DNA from: Phytophthora sp. 'mugwort'
Lineage: Eukaryota > Oomycota > Peronosporomycetes > Peronosporales > Peronosporaceae
Assembly: GCA_033558025.1 (NCBI GenBank)
Contig: JAUCEF010000017.1
Span: 3,906,001 to 3,970,000 of the forward strand
Direction of reading: 5' to 3'
Length of the DNA: 64,000 nucleotides
Below, piece by piece: positions 1-11,642 of this stretch. The translations under genes were made by a program, and so were the position numbers. Below the pieces are notes generated by a model. That model searched no databases. It had not been told where the DNA came from and saw nothing but the letters and a program-made list of their open reading frames with translations. Numbering within the stretch: position 1 is the first letter of the stretch; every line of letters begins with the position of its first letter.

Positions 1-154
1 CTTGCACGAGCGTGGTGGCGTAGATGGAGCTCTGGAAGGACTCGCGCGTAGTGTTAGCCGAGTCCTTAATTTTAGCCGTCTTAATCAGACCCTTAAAGTT
101 CTCCACAAGCTTCTCCACATTGTTGTCCAGCCGCTGCCGGTACTCCTCCGCCAT
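1..154 (-). CDS. MED22: Mediator complex subunit 22 (MED22/Surf5), N-terminal part, cut by window edge
   Basis: The first 51 residues read from an ATG at 154 towards the left edge. They contain NVEKLVENFKGLIKTAKIKD followed by a helical stretch, which resembles the N-terminal helix of MED22/Surf5 (pattern: iidNFxxIIKtAKI). MED22 is a small subunit of the Mediator head module, which bridges transcription factors and RNA polymerase II in the nucleus. The rest of the gene lies outside the window, so length and introns cannot be judged. The call rests on one short conserved block. The ATG is followed directly by the conserved region, as in other MED22 proteins, which are only about 140-200 aa long. 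Confidence 0.72.
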   Translation of the reverse strand, partial: MAEEYRQRLDNNVEKLVENFKGLIKTAKIKDSANTTRESFQSSIYATTLVQ

Positions 155-742
155 GATGACGCAAAAAGCAAAAAATATGTTGAAAAAAAAGCACTTTAAC
201 TGCAGTTGGTGTCGTTTACTTAATTTTTTTTACCTAATATGTACAAAACACTGTTTTCAATGCGAAGACAAGAATCTATCGCCCTCGAATGCTTTTGACG
301 ACAGACCCAATCTGTACTATGTATGCAAGCTCAGTAACACGAGCCGGTATTCGCTCTACATGTTAATAGCAAGACGTCCTGCGCTTCAACCGAGCCGCCA
401 AGTCTCGGTCCGTTTTGCTGGACGCCGCTTGGTCAGCGGTTCCAAAAACGGATCTTTTTCGAGGTTTTTCCAAGTAAAACCTCTTGTGTTTACTAAAGAG
501 TCGAAGGGGGGCTCAGCAGGCCCGTCGCTCCGCATTCAAAGGCAGTTCCGCTACATTTCAACCAGGTGCGTGAAGACGGCGGTCAGGGCGGTTCGCTGTC
601 AGGATGATCCTGCGCGGGGAGCTCATGCTACCAGCAACCCTGCCTAGTACATATATGTAGATATCTAACGTTACTATTCTCGCTCTCAACAACACTTCGT
701 TGCGTCTATTATGACCTACAGAAACTCGACCACTCAAGAACA
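155..742. other. Intergenic, divergent promoter region between MED22 and V-ATPase c copy 1
   Basis: 588 bp without a credible gene. A 207-aa open frame runs through this stretch and into the MED22 region, but its composition is unlike a protein and it overlaps MED22 antisense. The region must hold the start sites of two divergently transcribed genes. I see no convincing core-promoter motif. Confidence 0.5.
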
Positions 743-1403
743 ATGCTGGCCCAGCTCGTAGCAGACGTGTGTCCGTCGTCGGCCTCTTTCTTCGGCTTCA
801 TGGGCGTCGCCTCCGCCCTCGTCTTCGCCAGTACGTTTTGCAGAATTAGTAACTCGCAGATACGAGCAGCTACAACTCTTTCTGTAGAGTTATAGCAGCT
901 GAGGGGTCTTTGCTGTAGTGTGTATGTTGTGCTATTCGTGCTAAGTTGATGTTACTACTGCTGCTACGACTGCAGACCTCGGCGCCGCGTACGGCACGGC
1001 CAAGTCGGGTGTGGGCATCGCGTCGATGGGTGTGATGCGACCCGAGCTGGCCATGCGGAACATTATCCCCGTGGTCATGGCCGGTGTGCTGGGTATCTAC
1101 GGTCTGATCGTGGCGGTGATCATTCAGGGCTCGATCGACCCTCCGAACGGCAACGCGCCCAAGTACGGCTCGTACACGGGCTTCGCGCACCTGGCGGCAG
1201 GTCTGTGCTGTGGTCTAAGCGGTCTGGCGGCCGGCATGGCTATCGGTGTGGTGGGCGACGCAGGGGTGCGCGCCGTGGGTCAGCAGGAGAAGCTGTTCGT
1301 GAACATGATCCTGATCCTAATTTTCGCGGAAGCTCTGGGTCTGTACGGCTTGATCGTGGCGCTGATTCTGTCACAGAAGAAGAGTGACTGCCCGTCGGAG
1401 TAA
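743..1403 (+). CDS. V-type H+-ATPase 16-kDa proteolipid subunit c, copy 1
   Basis: Exons 743-830 and 976-1403 with a GT..AG intron of 145 bp (831-975) encode 171 aa. The joined protein has the four transmembrane helices of the V0 rotor proteolipid. Exon 2 starts with [20 protein letters not shown], a family signature in helix 1-2. The proton-carrying glutamate is Glu148 in [11 protein letters not shown] of helix 4. The family length is 155-165 aa, so this copy is complete. Subunit c forms the membrane ring that carries protons across vacuolar and endosomal membranes. The gene is identical, intron included, to the copy at 1943-2603 on the other strand; the two genes point towards each other. 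The start is the only ATG that gives the usual short luminal N-terminus. Confidence 0.96.
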
Positions 1404-1942
1404 GATTTCATTTGTGGAAGACGACACATGCTGTGGCGGATGCTGTACTCGTAGCTTTTGAAGAAGTAAGGTGGCTAGGTCATATGCTTCGGGTAGAACG
1501 GGGTGGGCTGAAGAATTGTGTCAACCTCATCAATGCCGCTTCTTCTGTGGCGTCGCTGCAAGTGATAAACAGCCCTTTTACATCCCTTGATCTGTGCATT
1601 GCTTGATCTTCACGTATTACTCCCATGTTCTTTGATAACCTTCTTTACGTCTGATGATGACGCTTCAGGTCCGACATCTTAAGTTGGAGCTCAGCAAGCC
1701 TAACACAATAATACTAGCGTTACAGCATCAATAAACACTAGCAGCAATAAGCTCACGCTGTGATACCAAAAGCGAAGTTTATTAGCTGCTGCCGCAGTTC
1801 TCCAATCAAGATCGATCGTGTGTGTTGCAGTCAGCACCTCCGACACAAACGGACGGAAATACCGACTGCAGTTCATCCTCATAGCCTCGACATCTGAACG
1901 ATAACATTCCCATGACTGCTACCTCCTCCTAACTGACCATGC

Positions 1943-2603
1943 TTACTCCGACGGGCAGTCACTCTTCTTCTGTGACAGAATCAGCGCCACGATCAAGCCG
2001 TACAGACCCAGAGCTTCCGCGAAAATTAGGATCAGGATCATGTTCACGAACAGCTTCTCCTGCTGACCCACGGCGCGCACCCCTGCGTCGCCCACCACAC
2101 CGATAGCCATGCCGGCCGCCAGACCGCTTAGACCACAGCACAGACCTGCCGCCAGGTGCGCGAAGCCCGTGTACGAGCCGTACTTGGGCGCGTTGCCGTT
2201 CGGAGGGTCGATCGAGCCCTGAATGATCACCGCCACGATCAGACCGTAGATACCCAGCACACCGGCCATGACCACGGGGATAATGTTCCGCATGGCCAGC
2301 TCGGGTCGCATCACACCCATCGACGCGATGCCCACACCCGACTTGGCCGTGCCGTACGCGGCGCCGAGGTCTGCAGTCGTAGCAGCAGTAGTAACATCAA
2401 CTTAGCACGAATAGCACAACATACACACTACAGCAAAGACCCCTCAGCTGCTATAACTCTACAGAAAGAGTTGTAGCTGCTCGTATCTGCGAGTTACTAA
2501 TTCTGCAAAACGTACTGGCGAAGACGAGGGCGGAGGCGACGCCCATGAAGCCGAAGAAAGAGGCCGACGACGGACACACGTCTGCTACGAGCTGGGCCAG
2601 CAT
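1943..2603 (-). CDS. V-type H+-ATPase 16-kDa proteolipid subunit c, copy 2
   Basis: Exons 2603-2516 and 2370-1943, intron 2515-2371. The encoded 171-aa protein is identical to copy 1, with the same four helices and the same essential Glu148. Both reading frames and both splice sites are intact, so this is not an evident pseudogene. The two genes are convergent, so read-through transcripts from either side would be perfectly complementary over 661 bp. The upstream sequence differs from that of copy 1, so the two copies are probably under different control. The next gene upstream is the divergent TMEM260-like gene, whose ATG lies about 280 bp away. Confidence 0.95.
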
Positions 2604-2884
2604 AGTTTATTACGAGATTTTTCGGCCTGATGACAAGCAGGGGGCTGTATACAGATATCACACGATCACACAGAGACGATGGTCATGCCAGTTAGTGCCT
2701 CCTCCTTGTACTACAGCACGTGCAAAGCGTCCGAGCACTGAGATCGCCGTACCTACTTCTTCTATTGAGCTCGCGAAATGAGCCAACTTGAACAGGCGGC
2801 CTATATCTTGTGCTTTGTCTAAGTGCGACGCACTTAATGGTATTTCCGTTGTGTACAACTGGTGTACGTGCGAATCTTTAGCAG

Positions 2885-5772
2885 ATGCAGGCCTCGACTG
2901 CTGGAAGGATGCCATTGCCTCCATGGCTATGGACGCTGCTACTGTCACTGCTGGTCTACATGACTGTGTGGCCGCTCGACCAACTTCCGGGCGGAGACAG
3001 CGGCGAACTACTGGCCGAAGCGTGTGTCGGAGGCGTGGCGCACCCACCCGGATACCCTCTCCTCCTCTCGCTGCTGCGGCTGTTGCGCTGGACAGCGCAG
3101 CAATGTTGCAATGCGGCTACTGGCGAAGATAACTCGATGCACTTCGTGTTATTGGCCAATGCAATTAACGCCTTCATTGCAGCAGGTGCAGCGGCATGTG
3201 TGACCCACACTGTCTACTTGCTGAGGTCCAAGAACGCGTCGATGGAGGCGGTCGCGGCTGGGCTCTGCTTCGGACTGTCCAAGCTCACGTGGGAGTACGC
3301 ACGCGGCGTAGAGGTGTTTGCACTTAATAATTTGCTGGTCGGAATGCTGCATATATTGGTGACGATGCACTTTGTGCAATCGACGACGAAGAATGTATGT
3401 TTGGGAGCGTTTGTGTGCGGACTCGGACTCGCGAACCAGCACACCATCGGTAAGAAACACGCAATGCAGTTTTCTTTTTGTTCTACATGTAGTCGAAGTC
3501 TTAACGGGGATTTCGCGTCTGGTCGTGTTGTCAGTGCTCTTCGAAGTCCCGTTCGTCTTGTGTGTCTTGTTGACGCATCGATTTCACTTAGTGAAGCTTT
3601 TCGTAGTGATACTAGCGTAAGTACCAATCGTTTTATGGTTTGGGGTAAGCTTTTTACACTGCCTGTACGGCAAAGCAGATTTCTTGCGGGTTTGTCGATC
3701 TATCTGCAAACATTTCTGTCTGCGCAAGAACCAACACCCGGCTCTTGGGGAGACACGTCAACATTTGCAGGTTTGTCTTGATCGCAAGTTCACTGACAGA
3801 TAACGTGCATGTACAGTAGTATTAATAATTTTGCTGTTGGCGCGAAGGCCTGTTTGTTCATCTACGACGAAAGGAGTATGGAACGTTCAGACTTTCGCCT
3901 TTGCAAGGAGACTCAGAGGTATTTCAACGACGTTGACAAAATATGTTAGGAACTTCGCCATCTAATGTGCTTCTCTTTTCTTTTTAACAGGGACTGCTCA
4001 TGCGTTTAAAGGTCTACGCCATGGACTGCGCTGGGGATTTTCACTGGGTTGGCCTCGTTTTAACGTGCATAGGAGCCAAAACACTCATGTTTCCTGATAC
4101 CAATAGAGACCACGGCGAACCTGGGAAGGTATCCTAAAAGCCAAGGCTGGTATTACTTCGAAATATCTAAACAATTTATTTTACGTGTTGCGTGGTTACA
4201 TTTCGGCAGAAAATATCTCCATCCTGGCAACGACGCGTCGGATTTGCACAGCTTACTGCATTGGTGTGCTATTTGCTGGTGTTTCATTCTTTGGCGAATC
4301 TTCCGCTCGATTCACCGATGCCGCGTGCTGTCTCGAGCCGCTTCAATATGCAGCCGAACACAATCCTTGCTATCTGGCTGGGAATCGGGCTTGCAATAGC
4401 CACGCGAGGTGCAGCATCGATAGTGGTTGCGGATGGCATTTGGATTCAAGTTATTCGCTGTTCACTGTGTTTAGTGCTGGTAGCAGCCCAATACCAACGA
4501 AACCAGCTTGTACGTGACGAATTGCCTCGAGACGTGATCCGTAGTCACGGTGAATCCATTTTTGATGTTATTCCTCGAGACGCCGTCCTGCTATTGTACA
4601 CGGACATCAATTGGAACTCGCTGCGCTACCTTCAGGTATGTAAGGTGATTCTTTTTTACAAATACACCTCCATCTCAGACTATTCCGTGTTTATTGCAGG
4701 CTTGTGAAGGTAGGAGACCAGACGTAACACTTCTGAGTCTTCAACTCTTACCATTTCCCTGGTTTCCTCGCCAACATGCACTGTATCCAACCATCAGGTT
4801 CCCATCGATGCAGCGTGGGGTCTCGACGGTAAAAAGCTCACCAGGTTACGCGAGGCTTTTGCACGACTTCCTTGCTGCGAATATTGCACAACACGGAGAC
4901 CATCTTTTCCTCGACCTCCATGCTGTGGTATGTGCATAAAACTATCAAGATGAGGATTAGAATTAACCTGCTTGTGCTCGATGTGGTTCATGAGGCAGAA
5001 CGACCAGGATATCGCTCCGAACGGGCAGTATCTGGGTTTTACACTCACGCCACACGGTCTCGTTTGGAAAGTGAACTTGCCCCCGTCTGCCCCGGCGGAG
5101 TTGGATGCCCTCTACACTCAATGGAAAGGAATGTCGCCGCCCTCAGTGCAGTTCATTCCTGCGTTGTATCCTCCGGGGAGCTGGGAATTCGCATCGGCCA
5201 CCATCGCGAACGACGCGCGCTACCAAGGTGCCTTGTTTGCTCTAAGCTACTGGCTCGAGCGTAGCAAAAGTATCCAACATGCAAATGGAGCGGCTAAGTT
5301 TGTGCTTGGAATGCGCCACACATATCAACTGCTGACCCAAGTGGAAGCTGATGCCGCAGTCGCCGATGGCTCCTGGGGACTCACGTACGACGTGTACGAC
5401 ATGACCAAGAACACTGCCCTGGCGGCCATACGGTACGCCAACGGACTCGAACTCATGCGGCCACTTATTAATCCTCTTAAAGATCATCAAAGACGTGAGG
5501 GAGCAAGTCGCCAAGAACAGTTAGAGCGTCAAGAACTCGAGACGTTGGTGGAACACGTAGACGAAACCCGCCAACTTTCCATCCACCGGGTTAAATCTCT
5601 GCTCAAGGCCATGAAACTGCGTCAAGATCCTGACACAAAGGCATTCGAGAACTTCATCGGTCCCCAGCACGGGGCCAAGAAGCCGAAAAGCAAAACCAGG
5701 AAGAAGCCGAAAAGCAAAACCAGGAAGAAGCCGAAAAGCAAAACCAGGAAGAAGACGAAAAGGCCAGGCTAA
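2885..5772 (+). CDS. TMEM260-like multi-pass membrane protein (DUF2723), probable protein O-mannosyltransferase
   Basis: Eight exons with matching phases: 2885-3449, 3535-3616, 3679-3770, 3848-3918, 3991-4128, 4210-4635, 4700-4927 and 4999-5772, giving 791 aa. Motifs typical of the DUF2723/TMEM260 family appear in order: PGGDSGELLAEA and VAHPPGYPL near the N-terminus, GLGLANQHTI, GSWGDTSTFAG, LRRKEYGTFRLSP, then FHSLANLPL and RFNMQPN. The N-terminal half is rich in hydrophobic helices; the C-terminal half is a soluble domain. Human TMEM260 is an ER O-mannosyltransferase acting on IPT domains of plexins and related receptors; the substrate here is unknown. The protein ends in a lysine-rich tail built from a 24-bp tandem repeat. 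Exon limits were inferred by eye from GT..AG sites and continuous homology. The start ATG is preceded by GCAG, so a further upstream exon cannot be excluded. Confidence 0.85.
5677..5763 (+). repeat. 24-bp tandem repeat coding for KPKSKTRK, three copies plus a partial one
   Basis: Identical 24-bp units lie at 5677-5700, 5701-5724 and 5725-5748, with a diverging partial unit at 5749-5763. They encode the basic tail of the TMEM260-like protein. Perfect identity between units suggests recent expansion. Confidence 0.93.
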
Positions 5773-5945
5773 AAAATATGACTACATTATTAGTGTGGGT
5801 CGTACTTTATCGAAATGCTCCATCGCTTGGCTCAGGATCGGTCGAAAGATACACCACCGACACCGTTCAAAGAGCCACAAGCGAGACCTCGCTCTTTATC
5901 GCTCTTCTAACCTCTTCTCGCCCTAAAACACGTACATTATCTACC

Positions 5946-7442
<1,497 letters not shown>

Positions 7443-7590
7443 ATGATGAGGCCAGGTAGGCATGGACAGAGGAGCCCGCTAATCGCTGCTCGCTACTCCA
7501 CCTGCCAGTGCGTTGTGTGACCTATAACAATGAAATCCCACTTACTTTTGCAGCTATTTGCATTGCTATTACACATTAGCAGTGCACTGC

Positions 7591-8865
7591 TCACTTAGTC
7601 GAGAAGAAGGAGCGCAGGTCACGCTGTTTTGGCGGCCCACTGTGCTTCTTGGCCTCCTTCTTGGCCTTGGCGGCCTTCTCAGCAGCAGCTTTCTTCTTCT
7701 TCTCGTCTAGTTTCTTCTTGACAGCCTTCTGCTCTTTTTCAATCTCCTCAGGCGTCAGTTCCACCTCCTTGTACGTTTTCTCCGTGACCATGTAGCCTTG
7801 TTCATTAATGCGAGTTTTGGAGACAAGTACCCGCCTCTTGGTCGCGATAACCGGTTCCTCAACGGAGTCGTCGTCTTCATCCTCGGACTCCACGCGCTGC
7901 TTCTTCTGAGACTCCTTCTCCGATTCTTCAGCCGGTTTCGTCTTCTTAGTCTCAGCTGGGGACGCATTGAGTTTCCTCTTCACGTTGCGGCTCTTGGGCG
8001 CCGGAGTGCTCGCCGTCTTGGGTACTGGAGCCTCATCCTCCTCGTCCTCGTCATCATCACTAATAATTCTCTTATTAGTCGTGGTCTTCTTGACAAACAC
8101 AGGTGCATCCGTATCGTCATCCTCTTCATCGTCACTGTCCACCGTCAGCACGTTGCTCATATCCAGCTTATTCGCCTCGGGCTTGCTGGTCGTCGTCTTG
8201 AACCCCCCATTCCTGCTAGAGCTGCTGGCCTTGGAAACCCCTGTCTTACCGCTCGTCTTGAAGAACAACGATGAGCTAGAAGACGACGCAGATTTTTTCT
8301 TGGCCGACGCGTTGATGGCGTCAAAGGCCGAGATGGTCTCCTCGCCCTGCTCCTCGCCAAAGTCCTGGCGCGCCGTGGCCTCCGCGCACTTGATGCCGCC
8401 CGTGTACAGCGCCTTGGCGGATGAAGACAGCGATGCGTGCTTGGTTAAGCTGCCGAGAGCGTCGTTGCGCGCCTGTCGCTCCTGCGCCCAGCAGGCCGAG
8501 GCCATAACCACCACTTCGTCTGCGTCGTCTGCTGCAGCATTTGGCACGCCGTAGAGCGCGTAGATATGCTGACAAAGCACGCTACCATCTGTCTTGCCCG
8601 GATTGCCCACGGCTAGCGACAACACGCGCACCCTCGGATCCGCCTTGGCGGCCGCCGTTTCCGACTTGTCGGCGCCATTGGCAACGGCCGCGCGCTTGAT
8701 CAGCACTTGGAGAGCTTTGACGCTGCTGTTCTCGGCCGAGAAGCTGGCGAGCGCCTTGAGGCTGACGGCAGTGGACACCTGCGAACGGATGCAGAGCGTG
8801 CGGTACGAGATGGGTTCGCCCGCGTCCAACACTGTCGAGGAAATCTCTTCGAGGCAGCGCTCCAT
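7591..8865 (-). CDS. POLD3: DNA polymerase delta subunit 3 (POLD3/p66/Cdc27-like)
   Basis: A single exon of 424 aa starts at the ATG at 8865; an in-frame TTG at 8901 is less likely. The C-terminus holds the family's two best signatures: RRVLVSKTRINEQGYMVTEK, a conserved block of POLD3, and QRDLRSFF, a canonical PCNA-binding PIP box (QxxLxxFF), at the very end. Between lies a long low-complexity region rich in D/E, S and K, normal for this poorly conserved subunit. The N-terminal approximately 130 residues should form the winged-helix part that contacts POLD2, though similarity there is weak. The protein tethers polymerase delta to PCNA in lagging-strand synthesis. The gene converges on RUVBL2, with 148 bp between stop codons. 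Confidence 0.85.
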   Translation of the reverse strand: MERCLEEISSTVLDAGEPISYRTLCIRSQVSTAVSLKALASFSAENSSVKALQVLIKRAAVANGADKSETAAAKADPRVRVLSLAVGNPGKTDGSVLCQHIYALYGVPNAAADDADEVVVMASACWAQERQARNDALGSLTKHASLSSSAKALYTGGIKCAEATARQDFGEEQGEETISAFDAINASAKKKSASSSSSSLFFKTSGKTGVSKASSSSRNGGFKTTTSKPEANKLDMSNVLTVDSDDEEDDDTDAPVFVKKTTTNKRIISDDDEDEEDEAPVPKTASTPAPKSRNVKRKLNASPAETKKTKPAEESEKESQKKQRVESEDEDDDSVEEPVIATKRRVLVSKTRINEQGYMVTEKTYKEVELTPEEIEKEQKAVKKKLDEKKKKAAAEKAAKAKKEAKKHSGPPKQRDLRSFFSTK

Positions 8866-9107
8866 GCTGTAACTTCCCGCCAAAAAACAACTGCCTGACA
8901 ATTATTGCGCTCTCACAATAAGCAAAGCGGGCTATATGGAAGTAATTTTCGACGTCATCAATGATCTGAGTAGCACCTTTAACAAGTCATGTTTACTGAA
9001 AATAGTAGTCAATACAGAGTCTATACTATATAGTACATTGGATAGACGTAATGCTGTAGCAAACCGGTCACAGTAGTACTATTTAGTAATTCGTTGAAGC
9101 GGTATTA

Positions 9108-9315
9108 CAGCCCGCGACAGTGGTATATGAACACGATCGGTCTCTCCAATTTTTTTTTATCAAATTGTGTTTTCATTCGCTGAAATTACCCTGGATTATA
9201 GCGAATTGCAAGATCTGTCGATTGCACCAACTTTTGATGCGAATTCCACCTGGTTTTGAAAAACGATGAGAAATATTACTTCACGAGGTGCGCCACAATA
9301 TATGAGCATAACTTC
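9108..9315. repeat. Left terminal inverted repeat of the Tc1-like element
   Basis: Matches the reverse complement of 10473-10679 over its whole length with isolated substitutions and a one-base indel. The outermost bases are CAG, next to the TA target site. Confidence 0.92.
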
Positions 9316-9432
9316 GGGTTTGCGGAAAGTTTGCATAAGTTTGATCCACAACCCTCGCCACGCGTTGTTAATGTGTTTACTATATAGACTGCTATCCCAC
9401 CAATCGCGGCACCACTTTTTAATTCGCCAACG

Positions 9433-10421
9433 ATGGCACGAGCTTCGCATCTGTCCGACAAAGAACGCGAGTCAATTCAGACGCACTCACTGCGCGGTTT
9501 TTCGGCCCGGGGCATCGCACAGGTGCTCACACGCTCTGTCAGTGCCGTGAAGAATGTGTTGAAGGCGCCTGCCAAATTTCAGCCCAAGAAACGGCTTGGA
9601 AGCGTGTCGAAAGTGACTGCGCGTGAGAAGCGGCATATCATCCGCTGTGTGTCCGTGCTCCGTTTGTCCGCAAAAAAAGTGAAAGAGAAGCTCAAGTTGA
9701 TGCACAGCGTGCGTACGATTCAGCGCGTGATCAAGTCGGTGAGCTGGCTCAAGTACAATAAGCCTGGTGCCGCTCCAGCGCTGACGAAGCGCCACCGAGA
9801 AGCAAGGGTCACGTGGGCCGAGCGTATGGGCCTCAAGGATGACGAAGCGTGGTGTTAAGTGGCGTTCAGCGATGAGAAGAAGTGGAACCTGGATGGCCCG
9901 GATGGCATGCGCTACGAATGGGTCGACACGCGTCGCCCTAAGGAGCTCAACGTCCGTCGTCATACTGGTGGCGGTGGTGTCATGATTTGGGGAGCATTTC
10001 GTGCGGACACCAAGTCTAAATTGAAGTTCGTGGATGGCAACCAAGACTCCGTCAAGTATGTGAGCACCCTACGCACGCATTTATAACCGTTCATCGATGC
10101 GGAAAACTATATTTTCAACAAGACAATGCGGCCATCCACAAATGCCGCTACACGATGAACTGGCTTCAGGCCAAAGGGATCGACGTTATGGACTGGCCAG
10201 CTTTGTCCCCAGACCTCAATCTTATTGAGAATCTATGGGGCATCATGGCCCAGCAAGTTTACGAAGGCGGGAAGCAGTACAACACGAAAGACGAGCTGAA
10301 GAAAGCGGTTTTGGCGGCATGAGCTGCAATTCCTCCCAAGACGCTCACAGATCTGACCCTATCATTGCGCAAACGCTGTGTCCGGGTATTAGTACGCCGG
10401 GGAGCATATATTTCGTATTAG
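9433..10421 (+). pseudogene. Broken Tc1-like transposase (D34E type)
   Basis: Reading starts at ATG 9433 with a helix-turn-helix DNA-binding region (LSDKERESIQTHSLRGFSAR). The catalytic core is recognisable: first Asp in [14 protein letters not shown], second in QQDNAAIHK, and Glu in SPDLNLIENLWG, with 34 residues between second Asp and Glu. It is broken by an in-frame TAA at 9856-9858, a TAA at 10084-10086, a frameshift near 10110 and a TGA at 10320-10322. The residues around each break still align with the family, so these are decay rather than introns. It cannot make a working transposase. Confidence 0.92.
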
Positions 10422-10472
10422 CAACGCGCGAGTCGCACCATAATGCTTTAAAACAAATGTTTCGGTCATGTG

Positions 10473-10679
10473 GAAGTTATGTTCATATATTGTGTCGTAC
10501 CTCGTGAAGTAATATTTCTCATCGTTTTTCAAAACCAGGTGGAATTCAGCATCAAAAGTTGGTGCAATCGACAGATCTTGCAATTCGTTATAATCCAGGG
10601 ACTTTCAGCGAATGAAAACACAATTCGATAAAAAAAATTGGAGAGACCGATGGTGTTCATATACCACTGTCGCGGACTG
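10473..10679. repeat. Right terminal inverted repeat of the Tc1-like element
   Basis: Reverse complement of the left repeat. The element ends at 10679 and is followed by TA at 10680-10681. Confidence 0.92.
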
Positions 10680-10681
10680 TA

Positions 10682-11095
10682 CTAAAGTCGGTACATGTTT
10701 TCTGTATGATCTCTGAAATTTATTTTCAGAGTCTACAAGGGCATATATTTCATATATTCATATGTGGTCATATAGCGACACCGTCTTAACATGAATAGAC
10801 TTTTGGGACAATTTAAACGGATTTTGATCCTTGATAACCGTGCATACTTGCGCAAAACCCAGCTCTCGGTAATTTATGTGGTCTGATTGTTCTAAAAGAT
10901 TATAAACAAATATACACAATAACTAGTGTATGTACATTAGGTATATAGCTTCCTCTAATCATTTATAGCTGTAGTGGTTTTGAATCACCCACGCTTATGT
11001 TGACCCTGTTGGCGACGGGTCCATCTTCGCGTAACATGCGACGGAAAGTAATTTTCGTTGTTATTTATTTATTTGCTTTTGCAAGGCTAAATGCA
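10682..11095. other. Gene-free AT-rich stretch
   Basis: 414 bp between the Tc1-like element and the Helitron fragment. I see no gene, RNA or repeat structure in it. Confidence 0.5.
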
Positions 11096-11642
11096 TTAAA
11101 CCCATTGTGGGGGGACGACGCCCCTTAGAAATTGTTTTGGACCTTTCTTCCATATGCTCGACGTGCCGGAGCAATTCCTCTCGGTGTATTTCCGCAGCAC
11201 GCTTGTTGCAGCTCGTGGAGGTAACTTCGCTCTTAGATATACCGCTCTAATCGCTTTATGTCGAGCAATCACGTCAAAACTAACAGGCTGAAAAGAGTGG
11301 TGCATTGCTTGCCGTCGTGAAGACAGTCGCGAGCAATACTTAACGTAGTCTTTCACACTGATCTTGATCAAGCGCGATTCATCTAGGCCTCCCCGCCCAT
11401 ATGGGAGTAACGCACAAAAAGCTAGAGCCCAAACCAAGGAATCAAAGTCTGACAAAAATAGATGACGACCGACGAACTAACACATCGTTACCGTCGACAA
11501 CACGATGCGCAAGCGCAATATCATCCGCAACGTTGAAATTTGTAATGAAAGCAGCGGGCACTTTCTCATAAGTTTCACCCTGTACTTCCACACCATGGTG
11601 CGGGGGGGGGGGGGCATTAGCGCGACGGCGTGACTCGTCCAA
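11096..11642 (-). pseudogene. Helitron helicase-like N-terminal domain fragment
   Basis: Two overlapping minus-strand frames read as one protein with a single frameshift near 11450. The upstream piece has YEKVPAAFITNFNVADD and HRVVDGNDVLVRRSSS; the downstream piece has LLPYGRGGLDESRLIKISV and FDVIARHKAIRAVYLRAKLP. The order and spacing of these blocks (loss of phase, then PYGRGG, then the FDxIARxKA block) are those of the Helitron_like_N domain of rolling-circle Helitron transposases. The Rep and Pif1-helicase domains are not present nearby, so this is a fragment. A run of 13 G at about 11602-11614 lies within the upstream frame. Confidence 0.8.

Larger units (their letters stand above)
743..2603. 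repeat. Inverted repeat, 661-bp arms (743-1404 and 1942-2603), 537-bp spacer
   Basis: The arms are reverse complements and I found no mismatch on reading both, including the whole 145-bp intron. Identity starts at the A of the ATG and ends one base past the TAA. Sequences upstream of the two ATGs and downstream of the two stops are unrelated. The spacer (1405-1941) holds no recognisable gene. Confidence 0.95.
9108..10679 (+). mobile_element. Tc1/mariner-type DNA transposon, complete ends, inactive
   Basis: The element starts CAGCCCGCGACAG and ends with the complementary CTGTCGCGGACTG. It is flanked by TA at 9106-9107 and 10680-10681, the target duplication of this superfamily. The terminal inverted repeats are about 207 bp (9108-9315 and 10473-10679) with scattered differences. 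The inner part holds one broken transposase gene. Total length is 1572 bp. The few TIR mismatches together with several disabling changes suggest a moderately old insertion. Confidence 0.92.

Noticed and set aside
24..647. 207-codon plus-strand frame at the left edge
   Set aside because: Its first part is antisense to MED22 and the rest has non-protein composition; no start context or motif.
870..1190. Antisense frame over the V-ATPase c intron and exon 2 (and its mirror at 2156-2476)
   Set aside because: Duplicated only because the gene is duplicated; crosses an intron and has no recognisable content.
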